Source: Sternotherus odoratus | Taxonomy: Eukaryota > Chordata > Testudines > Kinosternidae | NCBI GenBank assembly: GCA_032164245.1 | Contig: JAVMKO010000002.1 | Coordinates: 180,674,920-180,738,919 of the forward strand | Direction: 5' to 3' | DNA: 64,000 bases | Shown here: positions 23,318-34,725 of the stretch, piece by piece | Layout: every line of letters starts with the position of its first letter | Numbering within the stretch: position 1 is the stretch's first letter | Translations under genes and position numbers: made by a program | Notes under the pieces: generated by a model | What the model was told of the DNA's origin: nothing | Database searches by the model: none | Seen by the model: only the letters and a program-made list of their open reading frames with translations

Positions 23318-23457
23318 ACATCAAGATCTGTCAGCATTAATGATAGCAAAGAATAGGACCCTTTACCACAATATGAGTAGAATATATGCAATGTAAAAAA
23401 AGCATAGTCAAATACAGTTCGATTCATTTAAGATTTTTCCGTAGAGATTTTATAATA

Positions 23458-24136
23458 TCTATATATATAAAAGTCAAATGGTGTATGTATGTAAGCTTAC
23501 TCCTTCCGCACCGTTTGAGCTAGAGACTTGAAATTTGGTACAGTTAGAGGTCGTGGGGTCCGGATGGTCGTAAGGGTCGAAAATTTTTCAAATCTCACCT
23601 CTGACGCCTCCCAGGGGTGAAAGTCTTTAAAGGCCAATCACATCAGCTGGGCAGCTATGTTGTTATGATGTCATAATACCCCCTCCAACAGACACCGCAC
23701 TCGCTCAGCTCACCCCTCCCTCCTCCAACGGAACCCCGGAAATCCCTCAGTTCACTGCCCCTCCCCCCTCCCAATGGAACCCCGGAATCCATCAGCTCTG
23801 TGTCCCCTCCCCACCTGCGACGGACCCTGGAATCCATCAGTTCTGTGCCCCATCCCCACCTGCGACGGACCCCGGAATCCCTCAGCTCTGTGCCCACTCC
23901 CCACCTGCGACGGATCCGAGTTGGGTTTGGTCGGACGGTAAGTGAGGTGGGGGTGTTGGGTTTGGTCGGGGGGGGTCAGATGGGGGTGTCGGGTTTGGTC
24001 GGGGGGGTCAGATGGGGGTGTCGGGTTTGTTCAGGGGTAAGTGAGCTGGGGGGTGTTGGGGTTGGTCAGGGGGTGTCAGCTGTCTGTCCCCTCCCCACCT
24101 CCGACTGACCCGAGCAACGCCGGGCCCTTTTGCTAG
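23458..24136 (+). mobile_element. Non-autonomous Helitron, unit B1
   Basis: Starts A|TCTATATATATAAAAGTC at 23458 and ends CTAG at 24133-24136, followed by T, with the hairpin ACCCGAGCAACGCCGGGC about ten bases before the end. The body has the conserved CACCGTTTGAGCTAGAGAC patch, a TGATGTCATAATACC box and a C-rich/G-rich half. It is nearly the same as unit A1 (7329-7992) and has the same GGGCCC tail variant. Confidence 0.85.
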
Positions 24137-24203
24137 TATCTATATATATAAAAGTCAAATGGTGTATGTATGTATGTATGTATGTATGTATGTATGTATG
24201 TAT

Positions 24204-24696
24204 TGTGGTAGACCCAGGGCAGGCAGCTGCCAGAAGGATCTGTAATTAGAAGGGTTTCTACAGGGGAATTGGGTCCAGCTGAGCAAGGCTGCCACAGCCA
24301 GGAGCAGGGCCAGCTGAGGCCAGTTAAGGAGGCTGCCAGAGCCCTTTAAAGAGACTCCTCCCCAGGGAGGAGTGTGGGAGTTTGAGGAGGGAGTTTTGGA
24401 GGCAGTGAGAGTTAGAAGAGCGAGTTGGTGAAAGCAGAGAGTGTGAGGAGCAAGTTGGAGGAGGCAGGGACGGGGAGGCTGCTGGCAAGCAGGAGAAGAG
24501 GACTAAGGATCCCTACCAGAAGGGGACCTAGCTTTCCTAGCTTGCAGGAGCCTGTCCCTGAGAGGGAGAGAAAGGGAGCGAGCAGCTAAGGAGCAGCAGA
24601 AAAACCCGAGTCTGGTACAGTCTGGCCAGGGTGCCAGCGCTGTGACAGCAACCCAAAGGACTTGAGCCAGGGGAGCAGGGGAGCCACCTTGTCACA
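24204..24696 (+). repeat. 5' LTR of the Gypsy element
   Basis: 493 bp, begins TGTGGTAGACCCAGGGCAGG and ends CCACCTTGTCACA (TG...CA). It holds promoter and processing signals by analogy; no TATA box is obvious. It matches the 3' LTR with about nine substitutions and no indels seen. Confidence 0.95.
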
Positions 24697-24698
24697 CG

Positions 24699-24716
24699 TG
24701 GTGTCAGAGGTGGGAT
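24699..24716 (+). promoter_or_regulatory. Primer binding site (tRNA-Leu type)
   Basis: Two bases after the LTR, TGGTGTCAGAGGTGGGAT is complementary to the 3' end of a tRNA-Leu (from memory the CAA isoacceptor ends ATCCCACTTCTGACACCA), with one mismatch at the tenth/eleventh position. It would prime minus-strand synthesis. Confidence 0.7.
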
Positions 24717-24774
24717 AGAGAGTGAATAGACTCGGTGGCCAGCCCTTCCCCCCCCCCCCGTACTCAGAGGAAAG

Positions 24775-27700
24775 ATGGAAGAGGTGGTGAAGGCCCTGGT
24801 CCAGGCCACTGCGGCCCAGCAGGAAGCTGTCCGAGTGCAGCAAGAGACCAACCAGTTGCTGATAACCCAGGCAGCCCAGGACCGAGCCACCCTGCAGGAG
24901 GTGGTGCGGCAGATGAAAGCCCTGAGCACCATGGGTTGTGGGGGGCCTGACGACCGGCCACTACGGGCCAGCCATTTCCTGCAGAAGATGACGGCAGGTG
25001 ACAACACCGAGGCCTACCTGCTCGCATTCGAGAGGACGGCCCTGCGTGAGGCGTGGCCCCGAGGACAGTGGGCAAGCATCCTGGCCCCTTTTCTCTGCAG
25101 AGAGGCCCAGAAGGCCTATTTCGACCTGGCGCCCGAGGCTGCTGCGGACTACCCCCAGCTGAAGGCCGAGATCCTGGCCAGAGCGGGAGTGACGCCAGCC
25201 CTGCGGGCCCAGCAGTTTCACGAGTGGAGGTATGAGGCTGGCAAGACCCCGAGGACTCAGCTATTCGACCTGATCCACCTTGCCCGGAAGTGGTTGCGGC
25301 CCAAGACCCACAGCCCGGAGAAGATGATAGAGATCCTGGTACTGGACAGGTATATGCGGGGGTTGCCATCCGAGCTAAGGGGGTGGGTCCGAAAGAACGA
25401 TCCCCCCTCCTACGACGAGCTGGTAGCCCTCGTAGAGAGACACCTTGCCTCCCAGGAGTTGTCCCGGACTACCGCGGAGGGGCTGAGGTCAACCACAAAG
25501 CCGGCCGACGGATCGAAGCCCTGGATGGCCAAGACCCCAAGCCGCTATAGGGAGGAAGAAGATGAGGCTGGGGGACGGCCGGAGAGCTTGGACAGACTTG
25601 GGGACCAGGGGAACGGGACTCGGGGGGTAGGGCCAAACAGCCCGAAAACTGGGGGGCTGTCCCGACCCGGGAGGCGCTGCTACGCGTGTGGGGAAATGGG
25701 ACACCTAGCCGCCCAGTGCCCAAACCGGGCTGAACCTATGGAATGTGGCCTGGGGAGTATGGGGGGTCCGTGCGACCTGGTGAACCAAGTGGGGGTCGCG
25801 ATGGTTCCCCATAGATATACCCCGCCTGTTAAACTGAATGGTGTTAGGACCACCGCGCTAGTGGACTCAGGGAGCGCGGTCACACTGGTCTCCGGGATGT
25901 TGATCAGACAGGACGAGCTATCCCGGGCCAAACGCTCGGCAGTATCCTGTGTGCATGGGGATATTAACTATTACCCCACCATCTCTGTAAGCTTAGAGGT
26001 CCTGGGACACCCCAAGAAAGTAGTGGTGGGCGTAGTCCCGAGGCTCCCCTACCCGGTCCTCATTGGACGAGACTTCCCCGACTTTGATAGCCTGCTCCCC
26101 GGGCGGGGGACAGAAGGAGTTAGTGCTGGGGTCCCAGAGGTGACGCCGAGGGGTCCCGACACACCAGCTTTCCGGGAATTTGACCCAGAATTATTCTCGA
26201 TAGGCGGGGGGTCCCGGAAGTCTCGGAGGGAAAGGAGGGCAGCCAAGGCATTAGGGACAAAAATCCTGACCCAATATCGCAGGGCTGCACTAGCGGGGGA
26301 ACGAGGGAGCCCCCAAGGAAGGAGGACCAGGCAAGACGTGGGGGAGACAGACGCCGGGCCTAGTACCCCCCAGGTGGTCCCCGAAGGGGAGGCGGAGGTA
26401 GAGACCCCGGAGTTGGAGACAATTGGCCCGGCTACGGAGAATTTTGGGCAGGATCAGGCCAATGACCCCCTCTACCAGAATATCCATAGTGAGGTGGTGG
26501 AGGTAAATGGGGCCCCGGTAGAGGGGAAACGTAAGGGCCGCGGGCCGTACTATATAATCAAGGGGGACCTGCTGTATAGAGTAGTCCCGATGTCCGACAT
26601 GTCAGTGGAGCAACTTTTGGTGCCACGGAGACATCAGAGGGGCGTATTGGACCTGGCTCACAGCCACCTCTTCGGCGGCCACCTGGGGGTGGAGAAGACC
26701 CTCGATCGGGTCATGAAGAGGTTCTTCTGGCCAGGGGTCCATGCAGCGGTCCGGCGGTACTGCGCCTCCTGCCCAGAGTGTCAATTGCACGCCCCCCGGC
26801 CCCACTTGCGGGCCCCTTTAGTGCCCCTCCCCATCATTGAGGTCCCGTTCGAGAGGATCGCCATGGACCTGGTGGGCCCGCTGGAGAAATCAGCCCGGGG
26901 CCATCGGCATATCCTGGTTGTGCTAGACTACGCCACCCAGTACCCCGAGGCTGTGCCTTTGCGGAACACCCTGTCTAAAACCATAGCTCGGGAGCTGCTA
27001 CAGATCTTTGCCCGAGTAGGGATACCAAAGGAGATCCTGAGCGACCAAGGGACCCCCTTTATGTCCAAATTAATGAAGGACCTTTGTTGCCTACTCTGCG
27101 TGCGGACGATAAGGACATCGGTGTACCATCCCCAGACCGACGGCCTGGTCGAACGGTTCAACCGGACGTTAAAGAGTATGCTGCGGAAGGTAGTGAGTTG
27201 GGACGGGAAGGATTGGGACACCCTGCTCCCCTACCTCCTGTTTGCCGTAAGGGAGGTGCCCCAGGCCTCCACGGGATTCGCCCTGTTCGAGCTTTTGTAT
27301 GGACGCCACCCTCGGGGCATACTTGACATCGCCAAGGAGGACTGGGAAGAACAGCCGAACCGGGGGAGGAATGTCGTTGAACATGTAGTGCGGATGAGAG
27401 AAAGGATAGTCAAGGTCACCCCCATAGTGAGGGAACACCTCGAGAAGGCGCAAGAGGCCCAGCGGACATACTACAACCGCCAAGCAAGAAGCCGGAAGTT
27501 CCAGGTGGGAGACCGGGTGATGGTGCTGGTACCCACGGCGGAGAGCAAGTTGTTGGCCCAGTGGCAAGGCCCATACAAAATAGTAGAAGCCGTGGGAGAC
27601 GTGGACTATAAGGTCCGGCAGCCGGGACGCCGGAAGCAGGAGCAGATTTACCACGTCAACCTGTTAAAACCGTGGCAGGAGAGACGCTCTGGTGGTTGCT

Positions 27701-27804
27701 CTGGGGGCACCACCCCGGGAAGGCAACCCACCCGGCCGGGTGGGGATATCCCCGGACTTGACCCCAAACCAGCACGCAGAAGTGGTCCGCATGATCAGGC
27801 GTAA
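24775..27804 (+). CDS. Gypsy Gag-protease-integrase polyprotein (1009 aa)
   Basis: Uninterrupted ORF, ATG in good context (AAGATGG), 78 nt after the 5' LTR. Domains in order: N-terminal coiled-coil-like Gln/Ala-rich helix (about 1-50); capsid region, of which about 144-225 is SCAN-like ([44 protein letters not shown]); CCHC zinc knuckle C302-C305-H310-C315; aspartic protease with LVDSGS at 362-367; integrase with an HHCC zinc site (H631/H636, C666/C669), then a DDE core of D698, D757 and E793 with 35 residues between the last two; and a C-terminal region ending HVNLLKPW near 960. Products would form the particle, mature it and insert the DNA copy. No inactivating change is seen. RT is absent from this ORF and follows in the next frame. 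Confidence 0.93.
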   Translation: MEEVVKALVQATAAQQEAVRVQQETNQLLITQAAQDRATLQEVVRQMKALSTMGCGGPDDRPLRASHFLQKMTAGDNTEAYLLAFERTALREAWPRGQWASILAPFLCREAQKAYFDLAPEAAADYPQLKAEILARAGVTPALRAQQFHEWRYEAGKTPRTQLFDLIHLARKWLRPKTHSPEKMIEILVLDRYMRGLPSELRGWVRKNDPPSYDELVALVERHLASQELSRTTAEGLRSTTKPADGSKPWMAKTPSRYREEEDEAGGRPESLDRLGDQGNGTRGVGPNSPKTGGLSRPGRRCYACGEMGHLAAQCPNRAEPMECGLGSMGGPCDLVNQVGVAMVPHRYTPPVKLNGVRTTALVDSGSAVTLVSGMLIRQDELSRAKRSAVSCVHGDINYYPTISVSLEVLGHPKKVVVGVVPRLPYPVLIGRDFPDFDSLLPGRGTEGVSAGVPEVTPRGPDTPAFREFDPELFSIGGGSRKSRRERRAAKALGTKILTQYRRAALAGERGSPQGRRTRQDVGETDAGPSTPQVVPEGEAEVETPELETIGPATENFGQDQANDPLYQNIHSEVVEVNGAPVEGKRKGRGPYYIIKGDLLYRVVPMSDMSVEQLLVPRRHQRGVLDLAHSHLFGGHLGVEKTLDRVMKRFFWPGVHAAVRRYCASCPECQLHAPRPHLRAPLVPLPIIEVPFERIAMDLVGPLEKSARGHRHILVVLDYATQYPEAVPLRNTLSKTIARELLQIFARVGIPKEILSDQGTPFMSKLMKDLCCLLCVRTIRTSVYHPQTDGLVERFNRTLKSMLRKVVSWDGKDWDTLLPYLLFAVREVPQASTGFALFELLYGRHPRGILDIAKEDWEEQPNRGRNVVEHVVRMRERIVKVTPIVREHLEKAQEAQRTYYNRQARSRKFQVGDRVMVLVPTAESKLLAQWQGPYKIVEAVGDVDYKVRQPGRRKQEQIYHVNLLKPWQERRSGGCSGGTTPGRQPTRPGGDIPGLDPKPARRSGPHDQA

Positions 27805-29194
27805 CCGGGATGTGTTCTCGGAGACACCGGGCCGGACTACTGAGGTGCACCACCACATCCTCACCGAGCCAGGAGTAAAGGTGCACGTTAAGCCCTACCG
27901 CGTCCCAGAAGCAAAGAGGAAAGAAATCCGAGCAGAGGTCCAGAAGATGCTAAGGCTAGGGGTCATTGAGGAATCCCATAGCCAGTGGTCTAGCCCCGTG
28001 GTCTTGGTGCCTAAACCAGACGGCACAGTCAGGTTCTGTAATGACTTCCGGAGGTTGAATGACGTCTCACGGTTCGACGCATACCCACTACCCCGGATAG
28101 ACGAGCTGATTGACCAGTTAGGCTCGGCTCAGTTTATGTCGACCCTGGACCTGACCAAGGGATACTGGCAGATCCCCCTAGCCAAGGCAGACAAGGAGAA
28201 GACGGCCTTTGCCACCCCGGAGGGGTTGTTCCAGTATACTGTCCTCCCCTTTGGGTTACACGGGGCCCCCGCCACTTTCCAGTGGCTAATGGATAAACTG
28301 TTGCGGCCCCATAGGCACTACGCGGCCGCCTATCTGGACGACGTCATCATATACAGCCCAGACTGGGAGACGCACTTGAGGAAGGTGGAAGCCGTCTTAA
28401 ATACCCTGAGGAAGGCAGGGCTGACCGCGAATCCCCCCAAGTGCTCGATTGGGCTAGCAGAGGCTAAATATCTCGGGTACGTGGTAGGGAGGGGTGTAGT
28501 GAAGCCCCAACTTAACAAGCTGGAAGCGATCCAGAAGTGGCCCCGACCTATCCGAAAGAAACAGGTCAGGGCGTTTCTAGGGTTGGTCGAGTACTACCGA
28601 CGGTTCATCCCCCACTTCGCCACCCGGGCCTGCCCGTTGACCGACCTGACGAGAGCCCGTGGCCCGGACATTGTGAAGTGGTCAGACGCCGCTGAGGGAG
28701 CATTTGGGGATCTGCGGACAGCCCTCTGCACTGACCCAGTGTTGATAGCCCCAGACTGGAAGGAAGAGTTCATCCTACAGACAGACGCCTCTGAGGTAGG
28801 GCTGGGAGCGGTACTCTCCCAGCTAAGGGACGGTGAAGACCACCCGGTTCTATTCCTCAGCCGGAAGCTCCTGCCCAGAGAACGGAAATACGCTGTAGTG
28901 GAAAAAGAGTGCCTGGCGGTGAAGTGGGCCAGAGAGAGCCTCCGCTATTATCTACTCGGTCGACGGTTTACCCTAGTCACGGACCATGCCCCGCTGAAGT
29001 GGATGCATCAAAATAAGGACAGCAATGCAAGTGTTACAAGATGGTTCCTCTCGCTACAACCCTTCCACTTCCGCGTACAACATCGGTCCGGTCCCCTGCA
29101 TGGGAATGCAGACGGTCTATCGAGGATACACTGTTCTGCGACCCAAGTAGCCCATCCCCATGGTGTTGCGGGGGGGGGGGGGGATGTGTGGTAG
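27692..29194 (+). CDS. Gypsy reverse transcriptase-RNase H (500 aa)
   Basis: Open in the +1 frame relative to the first ORF and overlapping it by 113 nt. The listed ATG may not be used; translation could arise by a +1 (or -2) frameshift, or the shift may be a late mutation. RT motifs: [14 protein letters not shown] (about 67-80), [15 protein letters not shown], catalytic D153 in [24 protein letters not shown], and YLDD at 214-217. RNase [14 protein letters not shown] (D365), [10 protein letters not shown] (E405), VTDHAPLKW (D431), NADGLSR (D474). It ends with the stop TAG inside the first bases of the 3' LTR. It would copy the element RNA to DNA. Catalytic residues are intact. Confidence 0.93.
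   Translation: MVALGAPPREGNPPGRVGISPDLTPNQHAEVVRMIRRNRDVFSETPGRTTEVHHHILTEPGVKVHVKPYRVPEAKRKEIRAEVQKMLRLGVIEESHSQWSSPVVLVPKPDGTVRFCNDFRRLNDVSRFDAYPLPRIDELIDQLGSAQFMSTLDLTKGYWQIPLAKADKEKTAFATPEGLFQYTVLPFGLHGAPATFQWLMDKLLRPHRHYAAAYLDDVIIYSPDWETHLRKVEAVLNTLRKAGLTANPPKCSIGLAEAKYLGYVVGRGVVKPQLNKLEAIQKWPRPIRKKQVRAFLGLVEYYRRFIPHFATRACPLTDLTRARGPDIVKWSDAAEGAFGDLRTALCTDPVLIAPDWKEEFILQTDASEVGLGAVLSQLRDGEDHPVLFLSRKLLPRERKYAVVEKECLAVKWARESLRYYLLGRRFTLVTDHAPLKWMHQNKDSNASVTRWFLSLQPFHFRVQHRSGPLHGNADGLSRIHCSATQVAHPHGVAGGGGDVW
29169..29186 (+). promoter_or_regulatory. Polypurine tract
   Basis: A run of G (about 14) followed by GATG directly precedes the 3' LTR, the position of the plus-strand primer. An almost pure G-run is unusual for a PPT and may have expanded. 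Confidence 0.7.
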
Positions 29195-29679
29195 ACCCAG
29201 GGCAGGCAGCTGCCAGAAGGACCTGTAATTAGAAGGGTTTCTACAGGGGAATTGGGTCCAGCTGAGCAAGGCTGCCACAGCCAGGAGCAGGGCCAGCTGA
29301 GGCCAGTTAAGGAGGCTGCCAGAGCCCTTTAAAGAGACTTCTCCCCAGGGAGGAGTGTGGGAGTTTGAGGAGGAAGTTTTGGAGGCAGTGAGAGTTAGAA
29401 GAGCGAGTTGGTGAAAGCAGAGAGTGTGAGGAGCAAGTTGGAGGAGGCAGGGACGGGGAGGCTGCTGGTAAGCAGGAGAAGAGGACTAAGGATCCCCACC
29501 AGAAGGGGACCTAGCTTTCCTAGCTTGCAGGAGCCTGTCCCTGAGAGGGAGAGAAAGGGAGCGAGCAGCTAAGGAGCAGCAGAAAAACCCGAGTCTGGTA
29601 CAGTCTGGCCAGGGCACCAGCGCTGTGACAGTGACCCAAAGGACTTGAGCCAGGGGAGCAGGGGAGCCACCTTGTCACA
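29187..29679 (+). repeat. 3' LTR of the Gypsy element
   Basis: 493 bp, TGTGGTAGACCC...TTGTCACA, colinear with the 5' LTR. The differences seen are mainly C/T and A/G transitions, for example GGATCTG/GGACCTG near the start and CAGCAACCC/CAGTGACCC near the end. Confidence 0.95.
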
Positions 29680-29926
29680 GTATGTATGTATGTATGTATG
29701 TAAGCTTACTCCTTCCACACCGTTTGAGCTAGAGACTTGAAATTTGGTACAGTTAGAGGTCTTGCGGTCCTAATGACCGTAAGAGTCGAAAAATTTTCAA
29801 ATCTCACCTCTGACGCCCCCCAGGGGTGAAATTCTTTAAAGGCCAATCACATCAGCTGGGCAGCTATGTTGTTGTTATGATGTCATAATATCCACTCCAA
29901 CAGACACCGCACTCGCTCAGCTCACC

Positions 29927-30120
29927 CCTCCCTCCTCCGACGGAACCCCGGAATCCCTCAGCTCTCTGCCCCCTCCCCCCTCCGACGGAACCCCGGAATC
30001 CCTCAGCTCTCTGCCCCCTCCCCCCTCCGACGGAACCCTGGAATCCCTCAGCTCTCTGCCCGCTTCTCCCTCCAACGGATCCCGGAATCCCTCAGCTCTC
30101 TGCCCCCTGCCCACCTCCGA
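29927..30120. repeat. 45 bp minisatellite inside Helitron B2
   Basis: Units starting CGGAACCCCGGAATCCCTCA recur at 29941, 29986, 30031, 30076 and (partial) 30121, an exact 45 bp period. The matching array in opposite orientation is in Helitron A2 (about 6895-7080). The reading frames across it are artefacts of the period. Confidence 0.85.
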
Positions 30121-30666
30121 CGGACCTGAGTTGGGTTTGGTCGGAAGGTAAGTGAGGTGGGGGTGTCGGGTTTGGTCGGGGGATAAGTGAGCCGGGGGTG
30201 TTGGGTTTGATCTGGGTGGGTGAGGTGTGGGGGTTGGGGTTGGTCAGGGGGTGTTGGGTTTGGTTGGAGGGGTGACGAGGGGGGGTCGGGGTTGGTCGAG
30301 GGGTAAGTGCGGTGTGGGTGTCGGGTTTGTTTGTGGTGGTAGGTAGGAGTGTCGGGTTTGGTTGGGGGGGGAAGTGAGGTGGGTGTGTCAGGTTTGGTCT
30401 ACGGGGGGTGAGGTGTGGGTGTTGGTCAGGGGGTGTTGGGGTTGGTAGGGGGAGACGTGGGGGTATTGGGTTTGGGTGGGGGGGTGAAAATGTGAGTCAG
30501 GGTTGGTCGAGGGGTAAGTGAGGTGGAGGTGTCGGGTTTGGTCGGGGGGGTGAGGTGGGGGTGTCAGGTTTGCTCTTTGCCCCCATCCAACGGACCCCCA
30601 CTCGCTCAGCTGTCTGCCCCCTCCCCACCTCCGACTGACCCGAGCAACGCCGGGTACTTTCGCTAG

Positions 30667-33600
30667 TAGTAGATAAATTCCAAACCTGAATAATAGGAGT
30701 ATAGCAGCAGGAATATAAGTGGACCACCTGACCAGAATGGTGATTGTGAAATTCTCATGGAGATTACAGAGACTACAAACACAGCCAACCCAATAATAAT
30801 AGGGGATTTCAAAATGACACGTGAAAGCAAACAGTTTTAAATTCTTTTTTAAAAAATCCTAATTTGTATTAAACTAAAACAATTTGAATTTTACCCAGAT
30901 TTGTGAATAGTTTCAGTTTCACCAAAACTGTAGTTTGTTGCTTTTCAATTCATTGAGGTATTCTCTTGACCCTACAGCTGCAACACCCAACAAAAAGACA
31001 CTGTATCTCTATTTTATTCAAAAACAATATCTCAATGTAAGCAACTTTATTAGTTACACTAGGGAAGAGTTTGACCTGTTAGATCTAATATGGGAACATT
31101 TTCAAAATATATTAGACAAACTGAAATAAGAAATGAAAATGGCTTTATTTTATTCTATTCTAAACTAATTAGCTGATCATAGACATCTCTGTAACATGTT
31201 TTTTCATGACAGTTCATTGAGGTTTTATATCAAAACATTAAGCAATTCACCTTCAAAGTGTAAGAAAGCTTCATGTTTTACCTTGATAGCACCTGCATTT
31301 CTTCAAGAGTTTCAGAGGTGGTAATTATTTTAACACAAAACATAGCAATAAAATAGATATAAAAGTGAATGTTGATCTTGTATTAGGAGATTATTTAGTC
31401 AGAAAGATAATTAAATGTAATAAAACACAGCTACAAGGAGAATGCAGTCATCTTGCATTCATATTCTGTAACAATTTTGCTATTCTGAATTTCAAAAAAT
31501 GTAATACTAAGCAACTGGAATTTCACACCCTGAACAGTGACACAAAATACAAAGAAACACAACACAAACGGATATGGTCTGCCATAATGCTGTAAAGTAT
31601 AGTATAATGTGTGAGTAAACCTAGGACCAGAGTTTCAGTGGGATCTGCTGCTGAGGATTTTTGTGCTGCCACAGAATTCCACTTAAGTCATTGTGATTCT
31701 GTGTGGGTATATGGATACACAGTTGCAAATCTGATCCACAGATCAGAACTCTAGTTCTCATTTATATATAATAAGAGGATAGTCTCGATTAGTGAATAAT
31801 AAAGTAATAGGTATAAGAAATGTCCAATCAGTCTGAAATGTGTCTAGTGTTCTACCAGTAGTATATAGCACTTTTGGTTTCTTTATGGCTAACTCTTTCA
31901 CATTACTTTGTCTTGCATTCATAAGGGTTTAAGTGTTGTTTAAAAAAACAGCCCTGTAGGTGTGATATGCTTGAATGCCTTTATGTTTTGTGTGGAACTT
32001 TGCTCTCCATATTGTGGACTGAGCATGGAACAAAAACATATACTGTGGCATAAGGTAAGACAAAAGAACCACCCCTGAAAATTGTAGACTTAGTATAGAA
32101 GCTGTCCTCATGGTTTATTCTTAGAACTCTGTTAATTGTGTCAGCCCTGTTTGATGCTGTTTAGTTTGAACCCTGTCCACCTAAAAGTAGCTTTGCCGTC
32201 TTCCGCTTTGACTGTGACGATTTCAGTTACAACAGAGGGAGAGAATAGTGTGATAGTGACAACCCTGTTGTGTGTGTCTAAAGAAAAGGATTTAAGCAAG
32301 CATAATGAGAAGTTCAGTCATGTTGTGATTTCATTGACTTAAATGTAGCTGTGCCCATTTGCACCAGGCCTGAGTTTGGTCCAATATGTACAATCTGGTA
32401 ATATGCCATTTCTGAATCATTGGAATATCAAATGTAACATTTAAAAAATAACCACTTATTTTACATGGTCAAATAGGTTTTTGGTACCAGTGGCAAGGGC
32501 TATGGTTTGACTAGAGTTGTGTTTATTTTACATCAATTTGTCCTGTCATCCCTCCATATAGGTTAACATATTTAGCCTCCATTTTTAAAAAAAGTAATCT
32601 GAATGAATATTTGATTGCAGCAGAAGTCAAGCCTACTTTCAGCAATTGTAATCAGTCTTATTGCCAATTTTAAGCAAAGTTGGTTAATATGGCATAACTT
32701 GTAAAAAAATAACAATGAATATCTAACCAGAATAAGTACTGTGCTTAATGTGGAAGAAGTTTTTTTGCTGGTGGTCTGCAACAAAATATTTAATTGGGGG
32801 TGGGAGAGAAGTCATTTTTAAGAAGCTGCTTATAAGCTTTAATTAATAACCAATCCATGATTTAAATCAATCAACATTGATATTTGAAACTACTTCTTTA
32901 TTTAGGGATGAATAATCATACTGTTCCGGATAACTGTTACCATTCCCCAACTTGTTTTCCATTATAAACTTCCAATCCTGGGTGATAAATTTGCTTTATA
33001 TGGCAAGAAACAATTCTTAGCACTACAAAAATAGGAGTGGTTGATGTTGCTTTGAACCTCTAATTAACGTAATCCAGTAGCCTGCTTTGTGATGATGATT
33101 CACTTCACTTGCAGGATACTATTTTAGTTATGCAGTTAGAGCACTATAAAATGACAATTCACCATTATATTAGTGGCTGAGATGTTGTCCAGACTGATTT
33201 TAGCAAGTACCATGGGATGGCTATGCTGAGAAGAGACATGTTATAAGAGATTCCATCAAAAACCATTCATTGTTTTGTACTTTGGGCTGGTTGTTGCAGT
33301 GTTGTCATTGACACTGCACTGTCCATTAGCATCTCGTACATTTAAGGATTTAACTTTGAAGCTCCTAGGTGCCTCAGGGTAGGTAGTTCATCCTTTTACC
33401 ATCGTATCCACCCACATAGTCACTCACATGAAAAAATCAACAAATGTCAGTCTGTGTCTTTTATTAAAAGAATTCTGTAATTAATGGAACCCATGACTCC
33501 TGAGATAGATCACAGTGATGTGATATATGGCTTCAAAATATTCCCAAATCAGCCAGCAAGCAGCACACAGTGTAAGTGTAGAGTAGAAATCACATTAATA

Positions 33601-34426
33601 CTGGTATGAAATAAGATAGTCATATTAGTATGAATTGGAGCTTGGGGAACAATTCCTAGCTTTTTACTCCACACATTTAGTCTGTTTTTCTGTTTACAGA
33701 ATTCCCATGAGTAGACCACAATTTTCTTAAATTTCTCTCTTTCTCTCATATTCACCACTGTCTGCTTCTCTAATCTATTCTCTACCTCCACATGCAAGAA
33801 AAAAAATTCTCTGGACTTCCCTTCAATTCATTGTGTCCTTCCTACCCCATGACTGTCCAAGTCTATAGAAACTGAACAATAGTGTCCCTAGCCTAGCAAT
33901 AAGGGGGTAGAAAAGCATTGGGATTCATACGTAGTGGAAGCCTGACAAAAATGTAGGACTGATGCAGAAATCAGCAAGAGTGGCTTTTCTCATCTGCAGT
34001 TGCTGCTATGCACAGTGGTGCAACAGTATAAAAGATGCTGCTCAAAAAGAGCAAGGAATAGGCTACACCAGTGGCACAAGAATGAGAATTTTTTTTGGAT
34101 GTGTTAAAACTTCTATGTTTACTTGCTTTAATTTGTGGGCCAACATTAAAATCCTCTATCAAAATTCTTTGGGAGCCCTAACAATATTTAAAATGCATAT
34201 TACCACATAATCTCTGATAATTAAATCACATCCAATGATGGACAGTAGCCAGCACATACTTTCCATCTCACCTGCAAACTCCACTGTTAGGAACTCTGGT
34301 CACAAAGCTCTGTACCCTTCCAAACCCTATCCCCAAGTGGTGCAGGGCTTTATGTCACTTTGGAAGGGTTGGGCTCAGACAGATCAATGAGGAGAGCAGA
34401 TTCCAAAACAGGAGAACCTCCTAGAG
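30667..34426. other. Probable intron, no feature recognised
   Basis: About 3.7 kb of AT-rich DNA. Only short ORFs without motifs occur, and no transposon ends were recognised. It may contain old, unrecognisable repeats. Confidence 0.5.
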
Positions 34427-34720
34427 CAGGGGTCGCCAACCTTTCAGAAGTGGGGTGCTGAATCTTCATTTATTCACTCTAATGTAAGGTTTCGCGTGCC
34501 AGTAATACATTCATGTTTTTAGAAGGTCTCTTTCTATAAATCTTTAATATATAAATAAGCTATAGTTGTCTTTAAAGTAAATAAGATTTTAAAAATGTTT
34601 AAGAAGCTTCATTTAAAATTAAATTAAAATGCAGAGCACCCCAGATTGGTGGCCAGGACCCAGGCAGTGTAAGTGCCACTGAAAATCAGCTCCCATGCTG
34701 CCTTCGGCACCTTCGGCACA
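34427..34720 (+). mobile_element. hAT-type MITE, 3' end missing
   Basis: Starts CAGGGGTCGCCAACCTTTC, the terminus of a common hAT family, then TTTCGCGTGCCAGTAATACA and an AT-rich body with CACCCCAGATTGGTGGCCAGG. The expected terminal inverted repeat at the right is absent; the sequence breaks off after a duplicated CTTCGGCAC. The 120 bp repeat at 34726 follows immediately. Confidence 0.65.
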
Positions 34721-34725
34721 AATTA

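Larger units (their letters stand above)
24204..29679 (+). mobile_element. Complete Ty3/Gypsy LTR retrotransposon, Gmr1-like
   Basis: 5.48 kb element with two 493 bp LTRs, a PBS, two overlapping ORFs (Gag-PR-IN, then RT-RNase H) and a G-run polypurine tract. The flanking duplication is GTAT (24200-24203 and 29680-29683), although the TATG repeat makes its exact length ambiguous. By eye I count 9 differences between the LTRs (about 1.8%), so the insertion is fairly recent. Integrase lies before reverse transcriptase, the reverse of ordinary Gypsy order, and Gag has a SCAN-like region; both are hallmarks of the Gmr1-like lineage. Confidence 0.95.
24139..30666 (+). mobile_element. Non-autonomous Helitron, unit B2, split by a Gypsy element
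   Basis: Begins TCTATATATATAAAAGTC at 24139, two bases (TA) after unit B1, and ends ...GCCGGGTACTTTCGCTAG at 30666. The Gypsy insertion (24204-29679) falls in its (TATG)n tract; removing it leaves a unit of about 1.05 kb closely matching A2 (6345-7326). The 3' half is strongly strand-biased (G-rich on +), with repeated GGTGTTGGG and TCGGGTTTGGTCGGGG words. Confidence 0.85.

Noticed and set aside
24537..25369. Minus-strand ORFs over the Gypsy Gag region, up to 201 codons
   Set aside because: Shadows of the GC-rich sense ORF; no domain match and opposite to the clear retrotransposon genes.
24204..29679. Endogenous retrovirus
   Set aside because: No envelope ORF, PR-IN-RT order, CCHC plus SCAN-like Gag and Gypsy-type RT/integrase text; a Ty3/Gypsy retrotransposon fits better.
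29937..30120. Regular ~45 bp repeats considered as a CRISPR array
   Set aside because: Units are contiguous with no unique spacers, lie in a eukaryotic Helitron, and have no cas genes; it is a minisatellite.
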